Shown: positions 9,860-18,475, numbered from the stretch's first letter. The stretch: 64,000 nt of DNA from Dehalobacterium formicoaceticum (GCF_002224645.1 NZ_CP022121.1:3693501-3757500), one strand, 5' to 3'. The notes: a model not told the origin generated them from the sequence alone. A program made the numbers and translations.

Positions 9860-10798
9860 TCACCAAGCCTCTTCCTGCCATCCTGTAATCTCATTCAAAT
9901 TATACGGTGTCGCTTGATATACTGAATAATTGAGCCAATTATAATAAAGGAGGTTAGCGTGTCCACGCCAAGTTACGATAGGTTCTTGTGCGGGATCATC
10001 TCCGCAATAATAATTTTGGGGTATGCAGATCGGTAATCCCTGGTCTAGATCTCGATTATATTCTGTACTCAAAGTCAGCGGATCATACTCCCCATGACCG
10101 GTTAGAAAAATCTGGCGGCCATTACGGGAGGCTGCAATGCAAACCCCCGATTGATCCGAATCAGCTAGTACAACCAATTCCGGAATTTGATCAATATCTT
10201 TCCGCCGCACTTCCGTATAACGGGAATGAGGTACATAAAAGACATCATCAAATCCTTTTAACAAATTATTGCCCTTAACAAGAACCCGTTGGGGAAAAAC
10301 ACCGAAAATTTTCTCTCTTAATAAATACTTAGGCACTCCATAATGATGATAAAGTCCGGCTTGGGCGCCCCAACAAATATGCAAGGTGGAGGTAACATGG
10401 GTTCTGGAATAATCCATAATTTGAACTAATTCTTCCCAATAATCCACCTCCGAAAACTCTAATTTTTCCACCGGTGCACCTGTAATAATCATGCCGTCAA
10501 ACTTCAAATCTTTAATATCACTGAACCCGCTATAAAAACTGAGCAGGTGCTCCTCGGGTGTATTCTTCGACTTGTATGTTTCCGTCGTTAACAGCTTTAT
10601 TCTTACCTGCAAAGGCGTGTTCCCTAACAAGCGAATTAATTGAGTTTCTGTTGCAATTTTTGTCGGCATCAAATTAACGATGGCGATTTCCAAAGGACGA
10701 ATATCCTGACGAAAGGCTTGACTTTCATCCATAAAGAATATATTTTCTCTGGCTAGAGTGTCTCTGGCCGGTAAATCATTAGGAATAATTACAGGCAT
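9860..10798 (-). CDS. metA: Homoserine O-acyltransferase, probably acetyl-CoA-specific
   Basis: 312 residues, MetA family (glutamine-amidotransferase-like fold). Visible: the catalytic Cys in [15 protein letters not shown] (about residue 142) and the His/Glu pair in GHGEYD (about 235-237). In the family, the residue after GAPV/GAPL at about position 111 sets the acyl donor: Gly for succinyl-CoA (E. coli), Glu for acetyl-CoA. Here it is GAPVE, so acetyl-CoA is predicted, matching the O-acetylhomoserine-using MetY downstream. Lies 41 bases after the Rrf2 regulator gene on the same strand. Confidence 0.94.
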   Translation of the reverse strand: MPVIIPNDLPARDTLARENIFFMDESQAFRQDIRPLEIAIVNLMPTKIATETQLIRLLGNTPLQVRIKLLTTETYKSKNTPEEHLLSFYSGFSDIKDLKFDGMIITGAPVEKLEFSEVDYWEELVQIMDYSRTHVTSTLHICWGAQAGLYHHYGVPKYLLREKIFGVFPQRVLVKGNNLLKGFDDVFYVPHSRYTEVRRKDIDQIPELVVLADSDQSGVCIAASRNGRQIFLTGHGEYDPLTLSTEYNRDLDQGLPICIPQNYYCGDDPAQEPIVTWRGHANLLYYNWLNYSVYQATPYNLNEITGWQEEAW

Positions 10799-10839
10799 AT
10801 GAATTTCTCCTTAATATAAAATAACTATGAATCACGAAC

Positions 10840-11274
10840 TTAGCTCTTCTGATTACTTTGATCCATTTCTTTAATCAAGTCTTCCAAGGTGAAAGAATCC
10901 AATACTTCCGCTACCGAATCTCTGACTTTTTCCCAAAGGATCTTGGTAGCACAATATTCCCCCCGATCACAATACTCCGGGTCCTGCTCATTAACACAAG
11001 CAGTAGGCGCAATAGGACCTTCCAGGGCTCGAATCACCTCTCCTACATAGATATCCCCAGGAGGCTTTACTAAAAGATAACCTCCCTGAGCACCGCGCAC
11101 ACTCCTGACTATACCCGCTCTTTTCAAGGGGATCATTAGTTGTTCTAAATAACCTTCGGAAATATTCTGCCGAGTTGCGATATTGCTTAAAGGGACAGGA
11201 TCCCCGTCTTGATGAACCGCCAGATCCAATACAGCACGTAAACCATATCTTCCCTTCGTTGAAATATTAAGCAT
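10840..11274 (-). CDS. Rrf2-family regulator with three cysteines (IscR/CymR-like)
   Basis: About 144 residues from the ATG at 11274 (GAGGTG just upstream). The N-terminal winged helix (STKGRYGLRAVLDLAVH, LSNIATRQNISEGYLEQLM, RSVRGAQGGYLL) is typical of Rrf2 proteins. Cysteines in ACVNEQDPEYCDRGEYC form C-x8-C-x5-C, the place where IscR-type members bind a [2Fe-2S] cluster. It heads an operon that makes homocysteine, cysteine and Fe-S clusters. Feedback control by Fe-S or cysteine status is therefore likely; whether it behaves as IscR (cluster) or CymR (cysteine synthase partner) cannot be told from sequence, and cysK in the same operon leaves both open. Confidence 0.92.
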   Translation of the reverse strand: MLNISTKGRYGLRAVLDLAVHQDGDPVPLSNIATRQNISEGYLEQLMIPLKRAGIVRSVRGAQGGYLLVKPPGDIYVGEVIRALEGPIAPTACVNEQDPEYCDRGEYCATKILWEKVRDSVAEVLDSFTLEDLIKEMDQSNQKS

Positions 11275-11353
11275 TTTCACCTCACAATTCAGATCCAAAA
11301 CAATGCTCATAACAGCTATTTAATTCCTAGTAAATTAATAGTATTTATTTAGA

Positions 11354-11382
11354 TTTATATCTTTTTTCCCGGCAGTTGTCAA
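11354..11382 (-). promoter_or_regulatory. SigmaA-type promoter of the Rrf2/sulfur operon
   Basis: On the minus strand TTGACA (11377-11382), a 17-base spacer and TATAAA (11354-11359), a near-consensus promoter. AT-rich sequence at about 11323-11345 (containing ATTCCTAG and AATAGTATT) lies just downstream of the start site and is a plausible Rrf2 operator for autoregulation; the operator is inference. Confidence 0.8.
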
Positions 11383-11543
11383 TAGTAATTTTAAATTTTC
11401 TTTAAAAAATGTAAAAAATTACGGCTAAGACCATTTTAAACTTACACTTCAACTTGCTTCGCTTCCTAATATATTACCCCATTTACATTTTTCTATAGGT
11501 ACAGAGAATAATTCAATGAATTATTCAAAAATCCTCTAATAAT

Positions 11544-11577
11544 TAAAAAAGCAGTCTTTTTCGAGACTGCTTTTTTT
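11544..11577. terminator. Bidirectional-looking rho-independent terminator
   Basis: Stem GCAGTCT/AGACTGC flanked by A6 on the left and T7 on the right. It is 30 bases past the stop of the LicA-type kinase gene (minus strand). The rest of the 11383-11610 gap shows no gene. Confidence 0.88.
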
Positions 11578-11610
11578 ACTATTTTACTATTTTACTGTTT
11601 TCAAATAATC

Positions 11611-12570
11611 TTATTTAAACTCCGCCAGAGCTTTGTCTAAGGAACCGTTTTCCACTAATTTCATTGCTCTATTAAATCTATTCTGCCCATATGGCCAATA
11701 TTCATCATGAGACTTACCTGTAGCAATTTGCAGAATCGCCCAATATGACCAAAGATAATCGCACAGGAAGCGATTAATAATTAAAAGACCATATTCTTTA
11801 TCAGTAATATCCCTGCCATAATACTCTTTGAGGAAGAATCTTTCTTGTTCCGGGCTTAATTCTGCTTCAATAGCTAAAGCACCCAGGTCGAACATAGGTT
11901 GATTATTTCCACCATATTCCCAGTCAATTAAATAGAAGTTCTTTTTATCATCAAGCCAATTTTCACATAAAGGGTCATTATGACAGGGAGCAAGTTCCTG
12001 GGGATGCCGCGCAAAAGACTCTTTGATTTTTTCCACGTATTCCAACATCTGTTCAGAGCCTTCGTACAATTCGGCATTCTTCTCTTTTAAAATTTTTAAA
12101 TAAGCATAAGTTTCTTTGAGAGGATCAAAATCAGCTTTAAATGGCTGGCCGCAAGTATGATACTTTCTAAATACCTTTGCTGCTTTTGACAAATAATCCT
12201 CACTATTCTTAAAATCAGGAATATGCAACGTGATGCAATCATCTATATATTTACAAACCTGGTGGCCATAATATTCGTCATAGTAGATAATTGGCGCATT
12301 AATATCGATATCAGACATGATTTGGGCATTATATTTTTCTGCCGGTCGATCAAGGTATTCATGGGTATCGGGACCGGCAACACGAACGGCGTAGGTTACA
12401 TCATCAACAGTGACTTTAAAATTAAAGTTCGTAAGACCACCGGGCAGAATTTCTATCCCACTCACCTGAGATTTTTTTTCAACAAATTCGGGAACCTTAC
12501 TGAGTATTTCAAATATTTTCCCAATATGTTCAAGACTGATAGCTGCATCATATACGAGTTGGCTCTTCAC
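11611..12570 (-). CDS. Choline/ethanolamine kinase-like phosphotransferase (LicA/APH fold)
   Basis: About 319 residues from a GTG at 12570, which has GGGGAGAG seven bases upstream. The frame is open to an ATG at 12645, but no ribosome site precedes that one. Visible kinase motifs: GGLTNFNFKV (nucleotide loop), catalytic CHNDPLCENWL (HxD...N) and the metal-binding LIDWEYGG. These match the LicA/choline kinase branch of the aminoglycoside-phosphotransferase fold. Likely phosphorylates choline or a similar small alcohol. A choline-related role would be interesting next to the methylamine/betaine-type methyltransferases, but no choline pathway partner is adjacent. Monocistronic, terminator downstream. 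Confidence 0.85.
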   Translation of the reverse strand: MKSQLVYDAAISLEHIGKIFEILSKVPEFVEKKSQVSGIEILPGGLTNFNFKVTVDDVTYAVRVAGPDTHEYLDRPAEKYNAQIMSDIDINAPIIYYDEYYGHQVCKYIDDCITLHIPDFKNSEDYLSKAAKVFRKYHTCGQPFKADFDPLKETYAYLKILKEKNAELYEGSEQMLEYVEKIKESFARHPQELAPCHNDPLCENWLDDKKNFYLIDWEYGGNNQPMFDLGALAIEAELSPEQERFFLKEYYGRDITDKEYGLLIINRFLCDYLWSYWAILQIATGKSHDEYWPYGQNRFNRAMKLVENGSLDKALAEFK

Positions 12571-12784
12571 AATTAATCTCTCCCCTTCGATTGTGATGTT
12601 AATTTTGTTATCTTTAATATTTTGATCATATTCTTTCTTAAACATTTATTCATATTCTGTCTTCTGAGTCTTTTTCTTGATATTAGCCTCCTCTGTCATG
12701 TGATTTTTTCCAGAAGATCTAAATATATAAAATATGGAAATTATATTGTCCAAGAAACCGATTGACCCGCTAGTATTTTTAACA

Positions 12785-12813
12785 ATATAACTCTGCAATA
12801 ATATCACTTGCAA
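12785..12813 (-). promoter_or_regulatory. Putative promoter of the LicA-type kinase gene
   Basis: Minus strand TTGCAA (12808-12813), 17-base spacer, TTATAT (12785-12790). It leaves a leader of about 210 bases before the GTG at 12570, in which no further gene is convincing. The 12907-13175 stretch upstream holds no recognisable gene. Confidence 0.45.
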
Positions 12814-13175
12814 ATTCCATGCCGAACCCCTGGTATAATTCAGAATATATTTTTTTGTTCTTTTCCTCTTAGCAATAAGGCTTTCTTGTTTGGATAAATA
12901 AGCCAATTAGGAAATCTCCACCCTACCAAGTCCAACCGGACTTATTATCAGTCATTATTAACTCATATTCCAAGACTTCCGCTATTACAAATAATACCAT
13001 GCATCAGAACGATATTTTGCAGCCATAATGATATTTAACCGCGGAAAACCTTTTACCCTTATCGAATTTTAACGGTTCTGTTCATCGCAACTTATTTCAG
13101 GTAAACAAAATAGTCAAAATATTAGACTTATTTTATGTTTTTGGCAAATAATTTGATAAATTTACTTCTGATTCT

Positions 13176-13206
13176 AATTGGTAAAACCAATTTTAAATGG
13201 TATAAT
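13176..13206 (+). promoter_or_regulatory. Promoter with palindromic operator ahead of the corrinoid protein gene
   Basis: A perfect inverted repeat AATTGGTaaaACCAATT (13176-13192) contains the -35 hexamer TTGGTA (13178-13183). A consensus -10 TATAAT follows at 13201-13206 with a 17-base spacer. A dyad covering the -35 box is the classic geometry of a repressor site, or of an activator replacing a weak -35. The regulator is not identifiable in the window. Confidence 0.8.
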
Positions 13207-13272
13207 ATCAAATATAGAAGACACATTAATTTATTTAGTGTCAAAATAAATTAACAAAGGAGACGAAAAGTT

Positions 13273-13899
13273 ATGGCAAATTTTGAATCGTTATCCCAGA
13301 GTGTTATCGCAGGTAAAGAAGCGCAGGTTAAAGAACAAACTCAAGCATTAATTGATGCAGGTACTGATCCTCTTGAAATTATCAACCAAGGTTTAATCGC
13401 TGGTATGAACGTGGTCGGAGCTCGTTTCAAAAACGGAGAAATGTTTGTTCCTGAAGTTCTTATGTCCGCTAAATCCATGTCCTCCGGTATTGAACTTGTT
13501 AAACCTTTAATCGCTGACTCGGATATGCCTAATAAAGGTACCGTTATTATCGGAACCGTCAAAGGTGACCTGCATGATATCGGGAAAAACTTGGTCGCTA
13601 TGATGCTGGAAAGCGGCGGATTCAAAGTAATCAATTTGGGTACTGACATTTCCCCGGAAAAATTCGTGGAAGGTGCCAAAGAATATAACACTGATATTAT
13701 TGCTATGTCCGCTCTTCTCACCACCACCATGCTACATATGAAGGATACTATTGAATTGGTGAAAGAAGAAGGCCTCAAAGTAAAATGCATCATTGGCGGC
13801 GCACCTATTTCCCAAGACTTTGCTGATGAAATCGGTGCAGACGGATTCGCTCCTGATGCCGCATCGGCAACAGATCTTTGCGGCAAATTGATGGCTTAA
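13273..13899 (+). CDS. Corrinoid (cobalamin-binding) methyltransferase protein, MtbC/MttC/MtgC-like
   Basis: 208 residues, the usual length for methylamine/betaine corrinoid proteins. A helical cap (residues 1-85) with LIAGMNVVGARFKNGEMFVPEVLMSA precedes a Rossmann B12 domain carrying the base-off signature GDLHDIGKN (His is the lower cobalt ligand), MSALLTTTM and IIGGAPIS. It would carry a methyl group from an MttB-type substrate methyltransferase to a methyl-THF methyltransferase. AAAGGAG precedes the ATG, behind the operator-promoter at 13176-13206. MtgA-like gene follows after 28 bases; the MttB homologue is convergent. No RamA-type activase is seen nearby. Confidence 0.95.
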   Translation: MANFESLSQSVIAGKEAQVKEQTQALIDAGTDPLEIINQGLIAGMNVVGARFKNGEMFVPEVLMSAKSMSSGIELVKPLIADSDMPNKGTVIIGTVKGDLHDIGKNLVAMMLESGGFKVINLGTDISPEKFVEGAKEYNTDIIAMSALLTTTMLHMKDTIELVKEEGLKVKCIIGGAPISQDFADEIGADGFAPDAASATDLCGKLMA

Positions 13900-13927
13900 T
13901 ACTTTCAAAGAAGGAGTGATTGAATAG

Positions 13928-14725
13928 ATGTTAATCGTAGGTGAATTGATTAATACCAGCCGTAAAGCAATTAAACCGGCTGTGGAAAGCAGAGATGCTG
14001 AGTTTATCAAAGACCTGGCAAAAAAACAGGTTGAAGCCGGTGCTGACTATGTAGATGTTAACTGTGGCACCATGGTCTTTAACGAAGAAGAAACCATGGC
14101 TTGGCTTGTAGAAACGGTACAATCCGCAGTTTCTGCTCCTCTTTGCCTGGATAGCCCCAATCCCAAAGCCTTGGAAGCGGGTTTAGCTTTAGTGAAAAAT
14201 GGCCAGCCGATGATCAATTCCATCACCGGAGAAAAAGAACGTTTTGAAATAATTTTACCCATGGTTTTGAAATACAAAGCAAAAATCGTTGGTCTTTGCA
14301 TGGATGATTCCGGGATGCCGGAAACCGCAGCCGATCGATTAAAAATAGCCGATAAATTAATCGGCGACATGGTGGCAGCGGGAGTTCCAGAGGGTGATAT
14401 TTATATTGATCCTTTGGTAAAACCTGTAAGCACAGGTGACATGGCCGGGGTTGAAGTATTAGATACCATCTACGCTGTAAAACAAAAATATCCCAAGGTA
14501 CACGGCATCTGCGGATTGAGCAACATCTCCTATGGCTTGCCTAACCGAAAGATTTTGAATCACGTCTTCATGATTCAAACCATGGTTAAAGGCATGGATG
14601 GCTACATCCTTGATCCTTTGGACAAAACCATGATGGGCTTTGTTTATGCCTCCCAAGCACTTTTGGGTCAGGATCAATTCTGCATGAATTACTTAACCGC
14701 TCATAGAAACGGTTTATACGAATAA
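13928..14725 (+). CDS. Methylcorrinoid:tetrahydrofolate methyltransferase, MtgA-like
   Basis: 265 residues, pterin-binding TIM-barrel of the MeTr/DHPS superfamily. Visible: N-terminal VGELINTSRKAI, ADYVDVNCGTM, PLCLDSPNPKALEAGL (pterin-binding Asp/Asn), IYIDPLVKPVSTGD and GLSNISYGLPNR. In Desulfitobacterium, MtgA transfers methyl groups from a corrinoid protein to THF during glycine-betaine demethylation; this protein has the same size and gene neighbours, so it probably feeds methyl-THF into the Wood-Ljungdahl methyl branch. Co-transcribed with the corrinoid protein. Confidence 0.92.
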   Translation: MLIVGELINTSRKAIKPAVESRDAEFIKDLAKKQVEAGADYVDVNCGTMVFNEEETMAWLVETVQSAVSAPLCLDSPNPKALEAGLALVKNGQPMINSITGEKERFEIILPMVLKYKAKIVGLCMDDSGMPETAADRLKIADKLIGDMVAAGVPEGDIYIDPLVKPVSTGDMAGVEVLDTIYAVKQKYPKVHGICGLSNISYGLPNRKILNHVFMIQTMVKGMDGYILDPLDKTMMGFVYASQALLGQDQFCMNYLTAHRNGLYE

Positions 14726-14743
14726 AATTCTTGCTTTAATACT

Positions 14744-14787
14744 AAAAAAGATTAAAAGAAACAAATTGTTTCTTTTAATCTTTTTTT
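14744..14787. terminator. Bidirectional terminator between convergent mtgA-like and mttB-like genes
   Basis: An almost perfect A/T-rich inverted repeat: AAAAAAGATTAAAAGAAAC pairs with GTTTCTTTTAATCTTTTTT. It has oligo-A on one side and oligo-T on the other and can stop transcription from both directions. Confidence 0.9.
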
Positions 14788-14792
14788 ATTTC

Positions 14793-16253
14793 TTAGAGAA
14801 ATAAATCTTCCTTTTCCACACGGGCAATGATTCTTGCCATTTCTTCCGTTGCCTCCTGGGAAAGAGGCTGGGTTTGATGTGTTTTCAGAATATTTGACGT
14901 CAATTCCCGTGCCCGCTCCAGCATGTTCTTCGAACCCTTCTCTTCCCATATTTCCCAAAACATCCGGGTAAATAGACGAGGATTCCAAATCTCATCTCGG
15001 AAATGTGTATAGGTATGGGGGCTGGCCAGGAAATTGTTTCCAGGTCCCACTTCATCAATGGTATCAACGCCACAGGTATCCTCATTAATCGTAGTCCCTT
15101 TCCCCATATAGTGCACCATATCTATAAAGTCATTGCACATGGTGAGAAAAGGTAATGAGGCTGTCTTACCTCCCTCTAAATATCCTACGTCATGGACCAG
15201 GTTGGCACCGCTTAATCGCGCCATTAAAAGATTCATCCCTGCTTCAAAGCCGGCCTGAATATCGGGTATGGGTGCATTGACACATCCGGCTTCTGTGAAA
15301 ATAGGAATCTGATAGTATTGAGAAAGCTGGGTTAATATCGCGTAATTCATGGCATGTTCCGGGGAACCATAAAGAGTGGTTTGATGTTTCATATCCAAAG
15401 GTGTCCCGTTGCCGCCAACAATAATCGCAGCTCCCTTTTGTTTAAGCTGAGCCATCACCAGTCCTGCCAAAGTCTCTGCATTCATCTGCACAATACAACC
15501 GGCTTTGGTCACAGGAGTCGTTCCTCCTGCTACAACCCCCGAAACATAGGTAACAGGGATGCCATGCTCTATGCAAGCAAACATTTTACCAATGCCGTCT
15601 TTGGTATGTACGAGAGGAGATATAGGTTCTGAATAAAGGACTAAAAAGGGATTCTTGCGTAATTCCTCATAACCGCCCACCACAGCAGCTGCCATTTCAA
15701 TGAGCGCCCGGGTGTTTTTTTCATTGTGGGTGGTAAAGACAATGGGCTTTACCGTATTGCGCGTCATGGCTTCAAACTGATGAAGGTCACTGGCCTGACT
15801 TGGTGAATCAGAAGCGATGGCGTAACTCATGACAAAATCGAAATTTGGCAAGTAATCCATGACCTGACATGCTTGCTCTACATCTTTTTTGACAGATCGG
15901 CGTCTGATTCCGGTTTCAAAATCAATGGTAAAGGGCAAATCTGATCCTGATCCAAAATAAACCCGATTCTTTTCCAGGTGCATGACTCTTTCTCCCAACC
16001 GATTGGAAATTGTAATTTTTCTGGGAGCCAGTCGGATTGCTTCTTCAACCAACCAACCGGGAATACGCACCCGGTTTTTTTCCACGATGCAGCCGGCATC
16101 CTTCAAGAGTTTTAATGCTTCCGGATGATCTATCTGCATCCCCGTTCGTTCTAAAACCTCCAAAGAAGCCAGATGCAATTCTTCCACTTGATCTTCTGTG
16201 ACCCATTTTAATACCGGTCCTTGTTCTGAATAATTCGCTCGATGCCTGAACAT
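14793..16253 (-). CDS. MttB-family methyltransferase lacking pyrrolysine (MtgB-like)
   Basis: 486 residues, full length for the trimethylamine-methyltransferase superfamily, read through without an in-frame UAG, so it is a non-pyrrolysine member. Visible: GSDLPFTIDFETGIRRR, VVAGGTTPVTKAGCIVQMNAETLAG, GYLEGGKTASLPFLTMCNDFIDM and ANLVHDVGYLEGG, typical of MtgB-type proteins. Characterised relatives demethylate quaternary amines such as glycine betaine, proline betaine or carnitine; the substrate here cannot be read from sequence. AGGAGG precedes the ATG. It converges on the corrinoid/MtgA pair but has its own upstream region, so it may be regulated separately. Confidence 0.93.
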   Translation of the reverse strand: MFRHRANYSEQGPVLKWVTEDQVEELHLASLEVLERTGMQIDHPEALKLLKDAGCIVEKNRVRIPGWLVEEAIRLAPRKITISNRLGERVMHLEKNRVYFGSGSDLPFTIDFETGIRRRSVKKDVEQACQVMDYLPNFDFVMSYAIASDSPSQASDLHQFEAMTRNTVKPIVFTTHNEKNTRALIEMAAAVVGGYEELRKNPFLVLYSEPISPLVHTKDGIGKMFACIEHGIPVTYVSGVVAGGTTPVTKAGCIVQMNAETLAGLVMAQLKQKGAAIIVGGNGTPLDMKHQTTLYGSPEHAMNYAILTQLSQYYQIPIFTEAGCVNAPIPDIQAGFEAGMNLLMARLSGANLVHDVGYLEGGKTASLPFLTMCNDFIDMVHYMGKGTTINEDTCGVDTIDEVGPGNNFLASPHTYTHFRDEIWNPRLFTRMFWEIWEEKGSKNMLERARELTSNILKTHQTQPLSQEATEEMARIIARVEKEDLFL

Positions 16254-16321
16254 TTGTGCCTCCTAAAATAGTTTCTCGTCATTTTAATTTTTAAACCTTA
16301 ATCCTCAAAAGATTTATCTCT

Positions 16322-17125
16322 TTATGAAAGGACTTCCTCCTGAGAAAGTTCCCCAATAGAAGCATTTTGGGCTATGATGTGAGATATTTTTATCGGGCCA
16401 TCTTCTTTGGCCAGAATAATTTCCTCATCCCCTAATTCCGGCTGCAATGCCACAGCCTGACGATAAGCACTGATCCCTTTTGCCAGATTTCCTTTCTCTA
16501 AATGATATCGCCCCACTTGAAACCAAACTGGCCCGGTGGGATCCAGATGCTGAAAAGCTTGTTTCAATAATTTAAAAGCCTCAGACTCCCGACCTAATTT
16601 CAGAAAATTCATTCCCTGATCGATCATGCACTCATAAAAATCCGGTTTTAACCTCAATGCCTCTGCAAAACAATTTTGCGCCGCCAGATCATCATCAAAA
16701 AAGGCACAACAACATCCACAGGTATAATAATCCTGGGCATCTGCTTTATCCCGATGGTCTGTAATGATGGTCTTGGCATACTGTAATCCACCGACAGCAT
16801 CTTCATCATTTAATAAGCTGTCTCTGATCTCCCGTAACTCTTTAACTTTGATTTTCCTAAAAGCATCACCAAAGAGGGTCGGCATGTTCGCAAAACGCAC
16901 CTTAGGCTTCCAAAAAGGCTGGTCCCGCACCCAAATTTCAGCGTCCTGTATATCATTAAATCCCGGTGACTCCAGTAGGATCTTCATTCCATCTCGATTC
17001 TTTCTTTCAATACCAAATAACTTGCATAAGTTTTCTACGTCATCGTTCATCATAGACTCAGCATCTAAAAATAGTTCGAGCTCATCCGTAATAAACAGCT
17101 TCACATTCTGTTCTTTCTGCTCCAT
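16322..17125 (-). CDS. Tetratricopeptide-repeat protein, function unknown
   Basis: About 267 residues from the ATG at 17125 (AAAGGAG nine bases upstream). The N-terminal half (LFITDELELFLDAESMMNDD) is acidic and not recognised. The C-terminal half has at least three TPR-like helix pairs (about 125-245: AAQNCFAEALRLKPDFYE, ESEAFKLLKQAFQHLDP, NLAKGISAYRQAVALQPEL). A Cys cluster (YYTCGCCCAFFDDD) lies at about 133-145 and might bind metal. Cytoplasmic. Lies between the mttB-like gene and a thioesterase; 62 bases separate it from the latter. No function is proposed. Confidence 0.8.
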   Translation of the reverse strand: MEQKEQNVKLFITDELELFLDAESMMNDDVENLCKLFGIERKNRDGMKILLESPGFNDIQDAEIWVRDQPFWKPKVRFANMPTLFGDAFRKIKVKELREIRDSLLNDEDAVGGLQYAKTIITDHRDKADAQDYYTCGCCCAFFDDDLAAQNCFAEALRLKPDFYECMIDQGMNFLKLGRESEAFKLLKQAFQHLDPTGPVWFQVGRYHLEKGNLAKGISAYRQAVALQPELGDEEIILAKEDGPIKISHIIAQNASIGELSQEEVLS

Positions 17126-17187
17126 GTATTTTTTCTCCTTTTCTATTACATTTACTTGTCCTAATAATTTTACCATAAAACCATCAA

Positions 17188-17673
17188 TCATACCTTGAAA
17201 TTCTTTAACTTTATTCTGGCCTTGCGATGTTCCTCATGACGTTTTTTCCCTTCTTCATAAAGAGTTCTTTCCTCTTCAGTATTAATCTTAAGGTCAGGAA
17301 GTTTACTTGGGATACCATTTTCATCCAACGATACCATCGTAAAATAAGCTGACAATGCTCTTTGGGGAGGATTGTCCGACCTTAAATCTTCCGTATCCAC
17401 AGTAACAATCACCTCCATAGATGAGCTGCCAACATAGGCCACGGTCGCCGTACATGTCACTAATGCACCTATATAGATGGGTAAATGAAACTGTAATTCA
17501 TCCACTCTGGCTGTAACGACATTGGTTCGGGCATATTTATAAGCCACAGCACCGGCAGCGGAATCCATCAGTTTCATAATTTCTCCTCCATGGATATTGC
17601 CGGCATAATTTGCCTGACTTCGCTCTGTGACGATGGACATGGTTATTTGGGTCCTGTTTTTAAAATTATCCAT
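17188..17673 (-). CDS. Acyl-CoA thioesterase, hotdog fold (YciA/BACH type)
   Basis: About 161 residues from the ATG at 17673, preceded by GGGAGG. The hotdog signature NYAGNIHGGEIMKLMDSAAG contains the catalytic Asp and the GNxHGG motif of the acyl-CoA hydrolase family. The charged, helical C-terminus (EERTLYEEGKKRHEEHRKAR) is common in this family. Hydrolyses acyl-CoA to CoA and free acid; chain-length preference unknown. Cytoplasmic. Confidence 0.92.
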   Translation of the reverse strand: MDNFKNRTQITMSIVTERSQANYAGNIHGGEIMKLMDSAAGAVAYKYARTNVVTARVDELQFHLPIYIGALVTCTATVAYVGSSSMEVIVTVDTEDLRSDNPPQRALSAYFTMVSLDENGIPSKLPDLKINTEEERTLYEEGKKRHEEHRKARIKLKNFKV

Positions 17674-17826
17674 TGGTTCCTCCCAGCATAATTTTAAGGT
17701 TCGTTCCGTTCTCCTTATCATATGATTCTAGTCAGCATTCTCCAATTTTAACAAAAATATTTACCTTTTATTGTACCACAATATCTCTGAATTTTTTTCA
17801 ATTTTAAATAAAATGCATGGGAAGAT

Positions 17827-17857
17827 AAAAAAGTATGTTGTTATAACAACATACTTT
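17827..17857 (-). terminator. Perfect 28-base palindrome, probable terminator of the VOC gene
   Basis: Bases 17830-17857 form a perfect dyad centred on TTATAA (arms AAAGTATGTTGTTA). On the minus strand TTTTTATCTT follows. It lies about 85 bases beyond the VOC gene stop. No gene is seen in the remainder of 17722-17941. Confidence 0.6.
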
Positions 17858-17941
17858 GATATTTGTTATTTAATTTGCAATATTTACCTCTCGGATACTT
17901 GCCCTTTGTAAATGAAGCACAAATAAGCTGCTTTTGTTTTC

Positions 17942-18304
17942 TTATTCTATATTTTCTACAAACTGCACTTTTAGCCCATTGGGATCCAAAACAAAGAAAA
18001 ACCTTACATGGGGATTTGGCTGGATTGGGCCGCTATGTATTGCTATCCCTTTTTCTTTAAGAAATGCCATCATTTTATCTACCGATTCAACCTCAAACCC
18101 CAGGGAAATATCCTGGCCCATATCTACCTGATTTGCCGTTTCGTCATGTAACAATTCAAGTTTAGTTTCATCGTTTCCCATAAAGGCAATTTCCACCGGA
18201 CCGGATTTAAACCTGTGATCCAAGTTAAGGCCTACTATATCCTGATAGAATTTTAAAGATTCTTCCAAATTATTAACCTTTATGGTGCACCAACAAAATT
18301 TCAT
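17942..18304 (-). CDS. Glyoxalase/VOC-superfamily protein
   Basis: 120 residues, single VOC unit pair. N-terminal VNNLEESLKFYQDIVGL and C-terminal VRFFFVLDPNGLKVQFVENIE are the hallmarks of the beta-alpha-beta-beta-beta fold; metal ligand candidates are H/E residues in ELLHD and QFVE. Could be a lactoylglutathione-lyase-like, methylmalonyl-CoA-epimerase-like or resistance-type protein; its short length and neighbours do not decide. AGGCGAG precedes the ATG. Confidence 0.85.
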   Translation of the reverse strand: MKFCWCTIKVNNLEESLKFYQDIVGLNLDHRFKSGPVEIAFMGNDETKLELLHDETANQVDMGQDISLGFEVESVDKMMAFLKEKGIAIHSGPIQPNPHVRFFFVLDPNGLKVQFVENIE

Positions 18305-18434
18305 ATTTTCTCGCCTGCCTTATTTTTCTATTTTCTTACTCTTTTCAGGAAAAGATTAAAACTACATCTTTCATCATATATTATATTATACTTATAATAA
18401 AAATATTTTCAATATCAGCGCAGGTCTTCCTGCT

Positions 18435-18460
18435 TCGCCACAAGCGGCGACGATTTTTTT
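18435..18460 (+). terminator. Hairpin with T-tract on the plus strand, no obvious gene served
   Basis: TCGCC-acaagc-GGCGA followed by a run of seven T on the plus strand. Lies between the methyltransferase stop (minus strand) and the VOC gene, so it does not end a recognised gene; it could block antisense transcription. Confidence 0.35.
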
Positions 18461-18475
18461 AGGTAACAAAATGAT

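Noticed and set aside
12646-12906. 86-codon minus-strand frame directly upstream of the LicA-type kinase
   Set aside because: No ribosome site, odd composition, and a plausible promoter for the kinase (12785-12813) lies inside it. It is probably leader sequence.
14793-16253. Pyrrolysine-containing MttB
   Set aside because: The frame runs full length without an internal UAG; this is the non-pyrrolysine branch.
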